Positions 1 through 8,514 are shown, counted from the first letter of the stretch. The stretch is DNA of 62,779 bases from Acidobacteriota bacterium (GCA_019351975.1 JABBOG010000020.1:1-62779); one strand, 5' to 3'. Program-made: numbers and translations. The notes: generated by a model from the sequence alone, not told the origin.

Positions 1-70
1 AACCACGCAAAAGCCGCTGCAAAGAATCAAGCTATATACCTTTGGCTAATCAGCTCTAGGGCCGCAGTGA

Positions 71-2599
71 TCAGGAGATGCCGGGGTCGCCGATGGGCAT
101 GCCGGGTGGGGCTTCGATGGGCTTGGCGGGGGTGAACCGGGCGGGATCGCGCTGGAAGTTCTGGATGCGGTCGATCATGGCGGCGCGGTGGATGGCTTCG
201 GCGGTGTCGGTGAGGGGTGGGGCAGAGGTCCATTGCTTGAGCAGGTCGTTGATGTGGGAGAGGGCTATGGCGCGGGCCTGGGTGGAGGCGGCGGGGTTGA
301 CGGCGAGGGCGAGCATGGCTTCGAGGGCGCGGAATTCGACAGCGCGAGCCACCTCGGAAGACATGGAGTGGCCGGCTTCGGGGCGCTGCGCGACGGTGGT
401 GGAGATGGATTCGAGGACGGAGCGGAGCGCGGGGCTGGCGGGGACGCGCATGTGGTACTGGACGAGTCGGCTGGCGCGGGCGGGGTCGAGGAGAACCTGG
501 AGAGTTAGGTCGGCGGCGGACTCAGCGGCGGCGATGGGGTCGAAGGTGAGGCCGGTTTCGGAGGGGAAGGATTCGCCGGTGCGAGGGTAGCCGGGAGGGA
601 CGGGCGGGAGGATTTTGAGCAGCGATTCGGGGAGGGTGAGGGTCTCGGGGGTGAGGGTCTGGAGGACGGCGGTGAGGGCGGCGCGCTGGAGCTTGGGGTC
701 GACGATTTCGGGGTTGGGGAGGCCATCGGGATTTCCAGAGACGGGGCGCTCGTTGTAGCGGTAGTCGAGGCCACCGATGACCTTGATGGTGGCTTCGGTC
801 TGGTAGCGGTGGAAGAGATAGATGGGGACGAGGGCGAGTTCGAGCTGGGACATGGGCGTGCCGGGCGGGATGACGTCGGGGCCGAAGTTTTTGAGGGCTA
901 CGGCGCGGATGGCGAGGATGCGGGTGAGTTCTGTAGCGGGGTCAGCGCCGTTGTCCCAGAGGTGGGCGTGGGGCTGGGCGGAGCCGAAGGGGCGGGCGTC
1001 TTCGTCGGTGATGTAGAGCTGGCCGGAGCGGTCGGCGGTGGTGAGGATGTTGTTGATGGCGGTCTGCTCGGCGGCGGGTGTGGTGTGGGGGGAGAACTGG
1101 CGGTAGCCGTAGTCGATGGCGACTTTGTCCCAGTCGCCGATGTGGTCGGCGTAGGCATGGGAGAGGTCGATGTGGCCGTTGGCGTCGAGGAGGACGTGAG
1201 GGTGGGGGTAGTCCATGACGGAGTCGGACTGGGAGATGCTGGAGGCCGCGAAGTTGTGGGCGAGGCCGAGGGTGTGGCCGGTCTCATGGGCGGCGAGCTG
1301 GCGGATGCGGGCGAGGACCATCTGGAGCATGGGGTTGTCATGCGGATCAGTGGTGCTGGGATTGTAGCCACGCTTGTACGGCGCGAGCAGACCTTCGGCG
1401 ATGAGGTAGTCCTGGCGGCCGCGCAGAGAGCCGAGGGTGACGTTGCCTTTGATGATCTCGCCGGTGCGGGGGTCGGCGACGGCTTCACCGTAGCTCCAGC
1501 CACGGGTGTAGCGATGAACCCACTGGATGATGTTGTAGCGAACGTCCATGGGGTCAGCGTCGGCGGGGAGGATGTCGACGCGGAAGGTGTTGGGTGCCCA
1601 GCCGGCGGCCTGAAACGCCTGATCCCACCAGCGTGCGCCTTCGAGGAGAGCGGAGCGGATGGGTTCGGGTGCGCCGCGATCGACGTAGTACTGGATGGGG
1701 GTGACGGGCTGGCAGGCGGTGATGCAGTTGGGGTCTTTCTTGATGAGGCGATGGCGGAGGATGAAGCGCTGGGTGACGTCGGCACCGAGCGGGGCGGTTT
1801 CGTCGCGGAACATGAGGGGGAAGTAGCCGGAGCGGGGATTGAAGACGCGCGGGGTGTAGCCGGGAGGTGGGAGTTGGATGAAGGAGTGGCGCTCGCGGAG
1901 GGTGATGGCGCGGGGATCGGGGGTGACGTCGCGGACAAATTTGCCGTGCGGAGCGGCGTCGGTGATGAAGGTGAGGGTGGCTTCGACTTCGGTGTTTTTG
2001 GGGAAGGCTTTGGTGTCGTCGAGGGCGATGGTGGAGCGGGAGGGGTCGACGTGGTAGGCGCCTTGTTTGAGGTTGGCGAGGGTCTCGGAGACACGGTGGG
2101 CGTCGTGGAGGAAGAAGTCGGTGGCGTCGACGAGGACGGTACCGGATGAATCTTCAGCGGCGACGGTGAAGCCCCAGAGGACGGACTCGGGGAAGGACTG
2201 GGTGACGGCGAGTTGCTCGGCGGGGTCGGTGGAGGAGCTGCGGAAGTCCTGATTGGACTGGATAAGGAGGACCTTGGGGCCGGTGCGCTCGAAGTGCAGG
2301 ATGCGGCCCTCGGAGACCTGGCCGCGGTCGAGGCCGAGGTCGTTGGAGCCGGTGCCGAAGGGAAGGGAGTCGGTGTAGAGGAGGTCGGGGGAGCGGCCGT
2401 CGGAGTTCAGGTGAGGGACTTCGAGGTAGAGCTTGCCGGTAGCCGCGTCCCAATCGAGAGGAAGGAAGCCGGGGATGTGGCGCATGGCGGCGGTTTTGGC
2501 AGCGATGGTTGGAGTGGCTTGCGGGGTCTGGGCGTAGGTGAAGGCGGGTGCAAGAAGCAGGGCCAGCAGAAAACGTGCGCGCATGGACATTTGTACCAC
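71..2599 (-). CDS. Secreted zinc-dependent metalloprotease, metzincin type (DUF5117/DUF5118-like)
   Basis: This is an 842-residue predicted exported protease. An N-terminal signal peptide with a hydrophobic leucine/alanine core ends near an AYAQ-like Ala-x-Ala site, so it should act in the periplasm or outside the cell. Around residue 438 is the full metzincin motif HExxHxxGxxH (seen as HETGHTLGLAH), giving three histidine zinc ligands and the catalytic glutamate. About 20 residues further on, SVMDY is a good Met-turn. Length and layout fit the large bacterial metalloproteases annotated with DUF5117, DUF5118 and DUF4953; that family name is from memory. The longest reading uses GTG at 2599; ATG at 2590 or 2584 would also keep the signal peptide. 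It is transcribed alone, and a dispersed palindromic repeat lies just upstream. The substrate is unknown. Confidence 0.85.
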   Translation of the reverse strand: MVQMSMRARFLLALLLAPAFTYAQTPQATPTIAAKTAAMRHIPGFLPLDWDAATGKLYLEVPHLNSDGRSPDLLYTDSLPFGTGSNDLGLDRGQVSEGRILHFERTGPKVLLIQSNQDFRSSSTDPAEQLAVTQSFPESVLWGFTVAAEDSSGTVLVDATDFFLHDAHRVSETLANLKQGAYHVDPSRSTIALDDTKAFPKNTEVEATLTFITDAAPHGKFVRDVTPDPRAITLRERHSFIQLPPPGYTPRVFNPRSGYFPLMFRDETAPLGADVTQRFILRHRLIKKDPNCITACQPVTPIQYYVDRGAPEPIRSALLEGARWWDQAFQAAGWAPNTFRVDILPADADPMDVRYNIIQWVHRYTRGWSYGEAVADPRTGEIIKGNVTLGSLRGRQDYLIAEGLLAPYKRGYNPSTTDPHDNPMLQMVLARIRQLAAHETGHTLGLAHNFAASSISQSDSVMDYPHPHVLLDANGHIDLSHAYADHIGDWDKVAIDYGYRQFSPHTTPAAEQTAINNILTTADRSGQLYITDEDARPFGSAQPHAHLWDNGADPATELTRILAIRAVALKNFGPDVIPPGTPMSQLELALVPIYLFHRYQTEATIKVIGGLDYRYNERPVSGNPDGLPNPEIVDPKLQRAALTAVLQTLTPETLTLPESLLKILPPVPPGYPRTGESFPSETGLTFDPIAAAESAADLTLQVLLDPARASRLVQYHMRVPASPALRSVLESISTTVAQRPEAGHSMSSEVARAVEFRALEAMLALAVNPAASTQARAIALSHINDLLKQWTSAPPLTDTAEAIHRAAMIDRIQNFQRDPARFTPAKPIEAPPGMPIGDPGIS

Positions 2600-2615
2600 G
2601 CGCAGACGTTAGGGA

Positions 2616-2704
2616 AGCTCTGATTCGGTCTGAAGCATGTCAGCCCGGGCTGAAGCCCCGCTACTTTTTGTGGAGTTACAGACGGGCTGAAGCCCGTCCC
2701 CTTC
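2616..2704. repeat. Dispersed palindromic repeat, family A, copy 1
   Basis: An intergenic element of about 89 bp that recurs at 22786-22876. Both copies share the opening AGCTCTGATTCGGT, a GAAGCATGTC segment, a first hairpin built on GGCTGAAGCC, a TACTTTT spacer and a second hairpin ACGGGCT-GAA-AGCCCGT followed by CCCCTTC. The two hairpins are conserved while the spacer drifts, as in REP- or MITE-like elements. No coding potential of its own was seen. Confidence 0.75.
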
Positions 2705-2730
2705 GAGCCAGCGAATCAATCAAAGACTTC

Positions 2731-3606
2731 TTAGAGATTGAGGGAGTGGAGGTAGGTGAAGCTCGCCTGGAGGCTTTGCAGGGGCGGGTTTGGGGAGCCG
2801 TCCTGATCGACGAAGAAGTAGCGGATGCCCTGAGCGCGGGCCTGCTCGAGGATGGGACGCCAAGCGATGGTTCCGCTGCCGACGTCGGCGAAGTGGCCGG
2901 GCGGCGGCTCCTGAATGTAGGAGGTGTGGGCGGATGCGGTGCGGTCTTTGAGGTGGAGGAGATGGATGCGATCGCGGTACTTGTTGAGCATGGAGAGAAC
3001 ATCCTGGCCAGCCTGAATCGCCCAGTAGCAGTCGATTTCTAGGCCGAGGAGATGGGGGTCGGTGTTGTCCATAAGCAGGGTAAAGAGGTTGGTGTGGTGG
3101 AAGGGCGCGAACTCGGGGTTGGCGTTGTGGAAGGCGAGGTGCATGCCGGCGGAGCGAACGTTCTCGCCGATACGGTTGAATTCGGCACCAGCGCGCTGCA
3201 TGGCTTGGGGAGAGGCAGTGTATTGCTTTGGGATCTCGGGGCAGACCATGTAGGTGAGGCCGAGGTCGGAGGCGTACGGGATGCGGGATTCGAGTTCGGC
3301 AAAGTGGAATAGGCCGGAAGGAGCGGTGAGGCCGGCGTCTTGAACCATGGTGCGGAGCTGCTTTGCGGGAACGGTGTATTGCTGCCAGAAGAACTCGACC
3401 TGGGTGTAGCCGATGGCGCGGATATGTTGCAGGGCGGAGGGCAGATTGAGTGCAGCGAGCTGGCGAATGGAGTAGAGCTGGACGCCGTAGGACTGGACGC
3501 CAGAGGGATGGGATGGGGTGTTTGCGAAGGCTGGGGCGGGCAGCGGAAGTCTGCTGGCGGTGGCGAGAGATGCGATGCGGGCGAAGTCGCGCCGGTTGAG
3601 GATCAT
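2731..3606 (-). CDS. Tat-exported sugar phosphate isomerase/epimerase-like TIM-barrel protein
   Basis: A 291-residue protein of the xylose isomerase-like TIM-barrel superfamily (AP endonuclease family 2 fold). The N-terminus MILNRRDFARIA is a twin-arginine signal followed by a hydrophobic stretch and an AFA cleavage-like site, so export as a folded protein is likely. Family hallmarks are YGVQLYSIR near the start, LAFHNANPEF in the middle and GLEIDCYWA and LLHLKDR in the second half, where metal ligands usually lie. The ATG at 3606 was chosen because it starts directly with the Tat signal; the longer frame upstream is arginine- and proline-rich and looks non-coding. Acidobacteria carry many exported paralogues of this fold. 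The substrate is not predictable from sequence. Confidence 0.85.
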   Translation of the reverse strand: MILNRRDFARIASLATASRLPLPAPAFANTPSHPSGVQSYGVQLYSIRQLAALNLPSALQHIRAIGYTQVEFFWQQYTVPAKQLRTMVQDAGLTAPSGLFHFAELESRIPYASDLGLTYMVCPEIPKQYTASPQAMQRAGAEFNRIGENVRSAGMHLAFHNANPEFAPFHHTNLFTLLMDNTDPHLLGLEIDCYWAIQAGQDVLSMLNKYRDRIHLLHLKDRTASAHTSYIQEPPPGHFADVGSGTIAWRPILEQARAQGIRYFFVDQDGSPNPPLQSLQASFTYLHSLNL

Positions 3607-3668
3607 GGTGTCTCCGAAGTTGGGTGCCGCTGCGCGAGCTGCTCTTTGGATGTGCTTAGCGGACGTAC

Positions 3669-4043
3669 TTAGCGGACGAAGAGGAGATAGACGCAGAGGG
3701 CGAGGCCGGCGAGGGCGAGAAGCATGGCGACGGCGATGGCGGTGCGAGAGGCTCGGCCTTGAAAGGGCTGGCCGGATTGGAGCTGGCGGACGAGAGCGAG
3801 ATGGCGGATGGTGGCGGCGATCTCCATGGCAACGCCCATGCCGACGAGAGCGATGCCGAACCAGAGGGAGAGGCCGGTGTGGGCCTGCAGGGGGAGGTGC
3901 TGGTTCATCTGGAGTTCGCGGAGGAAGAGACCGAAGCGCGCGACGACGAAGCCGAAACCCATGAGAGCGAGGCCGGTGCGTAGCCATGCGAGGTAGGTGC
4001 GCTCGGCGGCGAGGAGATCGCTGGGGTTCATGTTGTTGGGCAT
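3669..4043 (-). CDS. DUF202 (YidH-like) small membrane protein
   Basis: A 124-residue inner-membrane protein with the DUF202 signature ERTYLAWLRTGLALMGFGF near residue 14, followed by two further hydrophobic segments (residues about 47-67 and 100-122), so three membrane spans. The start at 4043 has an AAGGA Shine-Dalgarno sequence six bases upstream; an in-frame ATG four codons in is a weaker alternative. The cellular role of DUF202 proteins is poorly defined. It is read in the same direction as the exported epimerase-like gene 60 bases downstream and may be co-transcribed with it, but nothing links their functions. Confidence 0.88.
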   Translation of the reverse strand: MPNNMNPSDLLAAERTYLAWLRTGLALMGFGFVVARFGLFLRELQMNQHLPLQAHTGLSLWFGIALVGMGVAMEIAATIRHLALVRQLQSGQPFQGRASRTAIAVAMLLALAGLALCVYLLFVR

Positions 4044-4104
4044 TGGGGTCCTTGTTGGTGCGCGAGCTAGGACAGGATAACGCAGGGAGCAGGGTGCGGG
4101 GGTA

Positions 4105-4140
4105 GAGAAGCGGGTCCTCCGACTGCGGCGAAGGATGACA
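4105..4140. repeat. Short dispersed repeat, family C, isolated copy
   Basis: The sequence GGTCCTCCGACTGCGGCG followed by AAGGATGACA matches units at 58309-58344, 58505-58537 and 58605-58660 (common core GGTCCTYCG then AGGATGAC). It lies upstream of the DUF202 gene and downstream of the DUF3050 gene, outside any coding region. Confidence 0.55.
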
Positions 4141-4164
4141 CGTTGTGAAACTGGTGCGAAGGAC

Positions 4165-4213
4165 GATAGAGGAGATTTGGGCGGGGTGGATGATAGAGGA
4201 GATTTGGGCGGGG
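4165..4213. repeat. Tandem direct repeat of 22 bp
   Basis: GATAGAGGAGATTTGGGCGG plus GG occurs at 4165-4186 and again at 4192-4213, a period of 27 bp, just beyond the 3' end of the DUF3050 gene. The two units are identical. No function is evident. Confidence 0.8.
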
Positions 4214-4232
4214 CCGGAGTTGAGGGGGTGGA

Positions 4233-5063
4233 TTAGGGGATGGATTGGATCTCGGAGAGGATGCCGTCCCAGAGGTTAAGGCGGGCCTGGATGGCGGATT
4301 CGGCGGCAGTGGCTGCTTGTTCCCAGAGGTCGGCGTTGGTGGCGCAGAGGTCGGAGACCATGCGGAGGGAGAGGGGACCGTGGTCTTCGCCGTCGACTTC
4401 GATGTGGCGTTCGAGGTACCAGAGGAAGGTGCTGAGCTGGTTGGCGTGCTGGGTGTTGAGGTCGCGGACGAGGTTGCGGAAGATGTCGGGGATGACGTCT
4501 TCGCGGCCGAAGGTGAAGGCGGCGGCGAGGGCGGGAAGGCTGCCGGAGTGGATGATGCGGAAGGTGGACTCGACGAAGGCGCGGGCGTGGACGGGGGCGT
4601 TGACGGCGCTGAGGAGGACGGACAGGGGGGCTTCGCGGATGATCTCAGGCGGGATGGTGGCGAGGCCGTCGAGGAGGGAGCGGATGGGGGTGGTGTCGGC
4701 GCCGGCGTCGTGCATGGCTTCGAGGTAGAGCTCGAAGTGGCTGATGGGACGGCCCTGGAACTCGTCGGACTCTTCGCCGAGGACGATCTCGTTGATGAAG
4801 CGGCGGCTGGCGGGGAAGGGCGAGGGGAGCCAGGGGACGCGGGTGCAGGTGAGTTGGGACTGGAGGGCCTTGAGGAGCGACATGAAGTCCCAGACGGCGA
4901 AGACGTGGGACTGCATGAAGATGCGGAGATGCTGCGGGGTGCGGATGGAGGCGTAGAGAGGGTGCGCGGTGAGGCGAGCGCGGAGTGGGGCGAGGCGGGA
5001 TTCGAGGGTGTGGAGGGCTTCGGCGGCGTCGGTGGTGCGTTGGGTGTCGATAAAAGTGCTCAC
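4233..5063 (-). CDS. DUF3050 family protein (heme oxygenase/TenA-like helical fold)
   Basis: A 276-residue soluble, mostly helical protein. The segment SRLAPLRARLTAHPLYASI, then FMQSHVFAVWDFMSLLKALQ and FINEIVLGEESDE, is the recognisable DUF3050 pattern; conserved histidines and a W-D pair sit in the first third, and FLWYLERHIEVDGEDHGPLS near residue 210 carries further His, Glu and Asp residues that could bind metal. The fold is related to heme-oxygenase/TenA proteins, but no reaction is known for the family. Translation appears to begin at GTG 5063, with a GATAAT hexamer (reverse complement of 5070-5075) only six bases upstream, so the transcript may be leaderless. It diverges from the ribokinase gene. 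Confidence 0.82.
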   Translation of the reverse strand: MSTFIDTQRTTDAAEALHTLESRLAPLRARLTAHPLYASIRTPQHLRIFMQSHVFAVWDFMSLLKALQSQLTCTRVPWLPSPFPASRRFINEIVLGEESDEFQGRPISHFELYLEAMHDAGADTTPIRSLLDGLATIPPEIIREAPLSVLLSAVNAPVHARAFVESTFRIIHSGSLPALAAAFTFGREDVIPDIFRNLVRDLNTQHANQLSTFLWYLERHIEVDGEDHGPLSLRMVSDLCATNADLWEQAATAAESAIQARLNLWDGILSEIQSIP

Positions 5064-5177
5064 GTCACTATTATCCGATGGCTGGAGGGTGTGGGGGGCG
5101 AGAGTGGTGGAGGAGTTTGGTGCGGTGAAAGCGCGGCACTGCGTATGCTGGGTGTGCGGTGCGGTGAGGTGAGCGTG

Positions 5178-6104
5178 GTGGCGAAGAAGGTTGTGGTGCT
5201 GGGCAGCTTTGTGGCGGATGTGGCGTTTCGTGCGGCGCGGTTGCCGACGTGGGGCGAGACGCTGATGGGGAGTGGGTTTGCGTTGGGGCCGGGAGGCAAG
5301 GGGTCGAACCAGGCGGTGGCTGCGGCGCGCGCGGGGGCTGCGGTGGCAATGATTTCGCGGTTGGGCGAGGATGCGTTTGGGCGGATGGCGATGGAGATGT
5401 GGGCGGAGGAGGGGATCGACGCGACGCGGGTGGGCAGTGGGAATGTGGCGACGGGTGCGGCGGCGATTCTGATAGATGAGGCGCGCGGGGAGAATGCGAT
5501 TGTGGTGGTGCCGGGGGCGTGCTTTACGCTGTCGGCGGAGGATGTGGCGGCGGCGGGCGATGCGATATGCGGTGCGGCGGTGCTGCTGACGCAGTTGGAG
5601 CTGCCTGTGGCGACGGTGGAGCGAGGGCTGCGGATGGCGCGGGAGGAGGGCGTGGTTACGGTGCTAAATCCGGCACCGGCGCTGGCGTTAGAGGACGCGG
5701 TGCTGGGGTTAGTGGACTTTCTGATTCCAAATGAGGGCGAGGCGGGGCTGCTGACGGGAAGGGTGGTGGAGTCGGCGGCGCAGGCGGAGAGTGCGGCGCG
5801 GCAGTTGATGGAGCGGGGTGCGGGGTGCGTGATTGTGACGATGGGAGCGAAGGGTGCGCTGGTGTGCGAGCGGGATCAGGCTGCGGTGTTGGTGGAGGCT
5901 GTGGATGCGGGCGCGGTGGTCGATACGACGGGCGCGGGGGATGCATTTTGCGGGGCGTTTGCGGCGGCGATGTGCGAGGGGCGGACGGTGGTCGATGCGG
6001 CGCGGTTTGGGTGCGCGGCGGCGGGGATTTCGGTGACGCGGGTGGGGACGGCGTTGTCGATGGCGCGCAGGGCGGAGATAGAGGGTATGCTGGCGGGGAG
6101 GTGA
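5178..6104 (+). CDS. rbsK: Ribokinase (PfkB family)
   Basis: A 308-residue carbohydrate kinase, the usual ribokinase length. It should phosphorylate ribose to ribose 5-phosphate with ATP. Evidence: N-terminal VVVLGSFVADV strand, the PfkB signature 1 region GPGGKGSNQAVAAARAGA with the substrate-binding GG, LNPAPA and FLIPNEGEAGLLTG in the middle, and DTTGAGDAFCGAFAAA near the C-terminus, which holds the anion hole and catalytic aspartate. The open frame extends far upstream but without homology. A TATGCT -10-like hexamer at 5144-5149 covers the first ATG, so the start is downstream; GTG 5178 has GAGGTG six bases before it, and GTG 5175 is an alternative. It is coupled to the TspO-like gene, five bases downstream. 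Neighbouring nucleoside genes are absent. Confidence 0.85.
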   Translation: MAKKVVVLGSFVADVAFRAARLPTWGETLMGSGFALGPGGKGSNQAVAAARAGAAVAMISRLGEDAFGRMAMEMWAEEGIDATRVGSGNVATGAAAILIDEARGENAIVVVPGACFTLSAEDVAAAGDAICGAAVLLTQLELPVATVERGLRMAREEGVVTVLNPAPALALEDAVLGLVDFLIPNEGEAGLLTGRVVESAAQAESAARQLMERGAGCVIVTMGAKGALVCERDQAAVLVEAVDAGAVVDTTGAGDAFCGAFAAAMCEGRTVVDAARFGCAAAGISVTRVGTALSMARRAEIEGMLAGR

Positions 6105-6109
6105 GAGCG

Positions 6110-6562
6110 ATGGCCGAGCGGGCGGGCGTGATGCGGGGGTTGACGGCGAATCTGGTGGTGTTCGTAGGGCTGCCGCTGGTGCTGAATGGGGTGATCTTTG
6201 GGTTGGGGTGGCAGCGGCCGAGTGGACCGCAGCCAGGGCTGCCGCCGGGATGGGTGGTGGGGTCGCTGTGGCTGGTGCTGTTTGCGGGGATGGGCGTGGC
6301 GCGTTGGCTGCTGCTGCGGGCACGGGCGGGGGCGGAGTGGGTGAGTCTGCTGGCGCTTTTGTGTTTGCTGTATCCGCTGTATACGGCGGGGCTGCGGAAT
6401 GATCGTGTGGGGCTGGTGGGGAATGTGGTGACGCTGGTGGTTGCGCTTGGCGTGGCGGTGTATGCGTTGCGCAGGGTAAGGGTGGCGGGTGCGTGCGTAG
6501 TGGCGGTTTGCATGTGGCTGCTGTATGCGGCGGCGGCGACGGCGTATGGCATCTGGCGGTAA
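6110..6562 (+). CDS. TspO/MBR-like membrane protein
   Basis: A 150-residue integral membrane protein with about five hydrophobic segments, the size and topology of bacterial TspO (tryptophan-rich sensory protein). The stretch LPPGWVVGSLWLVLF at about residue 45 matches the TspO core pattern of paired prolines, tryptophan and a second W before L-Y/F. Bacterial TspO proteins bind porphyrins or related ligands; that role is family knowledge and not shown here. ATG 6110 follows a strong GGAGGTGAG sequence at the end of rbsK; a GTG at 6101 overlaps the rbsK stop codon and would give three extra residues. Two-gene operon with rbsK. Divergence from classic TspO is appreciable, so the family call is moderate. 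Confidence 0.65.
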   Translation: MAERAGVMRGLTANLVVFVGLPLVLNGVIFGLGWQRPSGPQPGLPPGWVVGSLWLVLFAGMGVARWLLLRARAGAEWVSLLALLCLLYPLYTAGLRNDRVGLVGNVVTLVVALGVAVYALRRVRVAGACVVAVCMWLLYAAAATAYGIWR

Positions 6563-6570
6563 GGCTAGGG

Positions 6571-7800
6571 TTAGCTGGCGGCGAAGAGGTTGGTTTGGAT
6601 TGGTTCGGTGGTGGGGATGCGGGTCGCGGGCTTTTTGCGATCCCAGGTCTCAGAAGCGAGACCTGGGGCACCCGGAGTGTTGCTGGTGCTGGGAGTTTTG
6701 CTGGGGTCGAGGGTGCCGCTGGGTCTCGGAGGGTGGCTGGGGTTGGGAGGGTGCGGGGTGTAGGCGTCGCGGGTGAGGAGGGCGTCGGTGGAGCGCTCGC
6801 CGAGGTGGTGTTTGCGGCAGAGGCGGCGGATGGTGGAGGCCATGCGGTTGCGGTAGGCGGGATCGACGAAGTCGGCGGCGGCGAAGCGGCGGTTGTAGTC
6901 GTCGAGGAGATGTGGAACGTGCTCGCGAACGAAGCTCAGCCAGGTTGGACGCGAGCACGACTTGAGGAACAGCGGATGGGCACCGAGGAAGCTGGCACCG
7001 GCGGCGGCGGCGCGGGTGGCGATGGCTTCAAGCTGCGGGAGGCTGTCGTTGATGCCGGGGAGCAAGGGGGAGCAGAGGACGCCGGCGGTGAGACCGGCGG
7101 CGCGGAGCTTGCGGACGGCGGCGAAGCGGAGGTCGGGGCGCGGTGCGCGAGGTTCGAGCTGGCGGGCGAGGGCGGAATCCGTGGTGGTGATGGTGAGGTG
7201 GAGGACGAGGGTGTTGCGGGCGGCGATCTGCTGGAGGAGGTCGATGTCACGGGTGATGAGGGAGGATTTGGTGATGAGGCCGATACGGTAGCCTTGCTGC
7301 TTGGCGAAGACTTCGAGGATGCTGCGGGTGATGCCGACGCGGCGTTCGACGGGCTGGTAGGGGTCGGTGGCGGTTCCGATGGCGATCTCGTCGGCTGGGT
7401 TGATGCGGCGGAGCTCTTGCTCGAGGAGCCAGGCGGCGTTCTCCTTGAGGTAGATCTCGTGCTCGAAGGCGAGGGCCCAGGGCTGCTGTGGGATGTTGTG
7501 GGTGCCGACGGGCGGGGTGGTGATGGGAGCGGGCTGGAGGAACTCGTGGGTGTAGCGGGCGTAGCAGTACGTGCAGCCGAACTCACAGCCGCGAAAGGGG
7601 TTGATGGAGTAGGCGAGGGAGAGCTTGCGGCGGGAGACGGACTTGTTGAGGATGGAGCGGGACGGCAGGGAGCGGAATTCGATGAGGTGGCCGTCGTCGG
7701 CGTGGGTGGATTGGGCGGCGAGGCGGGCGAGGCCGGTGGGACGCGGGGCGTTGAGGATGGGGAAGAGGGTGGTGGTTGGGGTGGTGTTTAGTTTCGCCAT
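6571..7800 (-). CDS. Radical SAM protein, PA0069/Rv2578c type, with repeat-encoded C-terminal tail
   Basis: A 409-residue radical SAM enzyme. Near residue 70 is NPFRGCEFGCTYCYAR, whose CxxxCxxC binds the [4Fe-4S] cluster that cleaves S-adenosylmethionine; IGTATDPYQPVERR and ITKSSLITRD further along are typical of the SPL-like PA0069 family, whose substrate is unknown. The recognisable domain ends around residue 345 (HLGERSTDALLTRDAY). The last 60 or so residues are proline/threonine-rich, and residues about 375-386 (GAPGLASETW) are encoded by palindromic repeat family B. The tail therefore appears to be acquired by insertion of a repeat near the original stop. Stop codons of this gene and the TspO-like gene converge eight bases apart. 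Confidence 0.88.
   Translation of the reverse strand: MAKLNTTPTTTLFPILNAPRPTGLARLAAQSTHADDGHLIEFRSLPSRSILNKSVSRRKLSLAYSINPFRGCEFGCTYCYARYTHEFLQPAPITTPPVGTHNIPQQPWALAFEHEIYLKENAAWLLEQELRRINPADEIAIGTATDPYQPVERRVGITRSILEVFAKQQGYRIGLITKSSLITRDIDLLQQIAARNTLVLHLTITTTDSALARQLEPRAPRPDLRFAAVRKLRAAGLTAGVLCSPLLPGINDSLPQLEAIATRAAAAGASFLGAHPLFLKSCSRPTWLSFVREHVPHLLDDYNRRFAAADFVDPAYRNRMASTIRRLCRKHHLGERSTDALLTRDAYTPHPPNPSHPPRPSGTLDPSKTPSTSNTPGAPGLASETWDRKKPATRIPTTEPIQTNLFAAS
6642..6675. repeat. Palindromic repeat, family B, copy 1 (inside a coding region)
   Basis: A perfect 10-bp stem CCCAGGTCTC / GAGACCTGGG (6642-6651 with 6658-6667) around the loop AGAAGC, followed by GCACCCGG. The same element is at 58409-58441. 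Comparing copies, the fifth stem pair changes from G-C here to T-A there, a compensatory change that keeps the hairpin. This copy lies in frame within the radical SAM gene. Confidence 0.8.
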
Positions 7801-7923
7801 TTATTCGCCTCAATGGAGATGAGATTAGGCGGGGTTGGAGGTTGTGTCATGGGGTAGTTGGAATTGAGCCTGGATGGAGGCGGCGAAGAGTGGGAGTGCG
7901 GGCGGGTGGAGTAAGCTGTTGCT

Positions 7924-8514
7924 ATGAATGTCGCGCTCCAAGAGACAGAGCTTCCTGTGCGTCTACGCTTCGAGCAGCCGGTTTCGGACGAAGAGCTGCT
8001 GCAGTTTTGCGAGCGGAATCATCTGCTGCGGGTGGAGCGCGATGCGAATGGGGAGCTGATTCTGATGTCGCCGACAGGAACCGACGGTGGAAATGCTGAG
8101 CTGGATATTGCGACCGAGTTGAATCTCTGGGCGAGGCAGGATGGACGAGGACGGGCGCTGGGGCCAAACTCTGGTATCAGACTGCCAGACACGGCGGTCC
8201 TTGCGGCGGATGCAGGTTGGGTGTCGTGGGAGCGATACAACGCGACTGCGGGGCAGTCGGGATTTCGGGAGTTTGTGCCGGAGTTTGTCATCGAATTGCG
8301 TTCGGAGAGCGACCGGTTGGCGGATGTGCGCTCCAAGATGGAGCGGTGGATGGCCTATGGGGTGGAAGTTGGCTGGCTGATTGATCCTTCGCGGAGGGTG
8401 GTGGAGGTGTATCGGCCGGGGCGTGAGGTTGAGGTGGTGGAGGGTGGGAGTGTGGTGGAGGGGGATGGGCCGGTGGCGGGATTTGTGCTGGAGTTGGGGA
8501 TGGTTTGGGGGTAG
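7924..8514 (+). CDS. Uma2 family protein (DUF820, PD-(D/E)XK nuclease-like)
   Basis: A 196-residue protein of the Uma2/DUF820 family, common in cyanobacteria, acidobacteria and planctomycetes. Evidence: the N-terminal VSDEELLQFCERNHLLRVER, GELILMSPTG, then FVPEFVIELRSESDRLADVRSKM with the E-x-R/K-like catalytic strand, and GVEVGWLIDP, in the family's usual order. The fold is restriction endonuclease-like; the biological role is unknown and there is no cognate methylase nearby. A TAAGCT hexamer lies six bases before the ATG. It is divergent from the radical SAM gene and sits upstream of the mini-promoter/terminator unit. Confidence 0.85.
   Translation: MNVALQETELPVRLRFEQPVSDEELLQFCERNHLLRVERDANGELILMSPTGTDGGNAELDIATELNLWARQDGRGRALGPNSGIRLPDTAVLAADAGWVSWERYNATAGQSGFREFVPEFVIELRSESDRLADVRSKMERWMAYGVEVGWLIDPSRRVVEVYRPGREVEVVEGGSVVEGDGPVAGFVLELGMVWG

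Noticed and set aside
809-2149. A 446-codon plus-strand frame opposite the metalloprotease
   Set aside because: Gly/Val/Asp-rich mirror of the protease gene; the minus strand has the signal peptide, HExxH motif and Met-turn.
4245-5177. Upstream part of the long plus-strand frame that ends in ribokinase
   Set aside because: It lies opposite the DUF3050 gene and is Gly/Glu/Val-rich without homology; ribokinase similarity begins only at about 5178.
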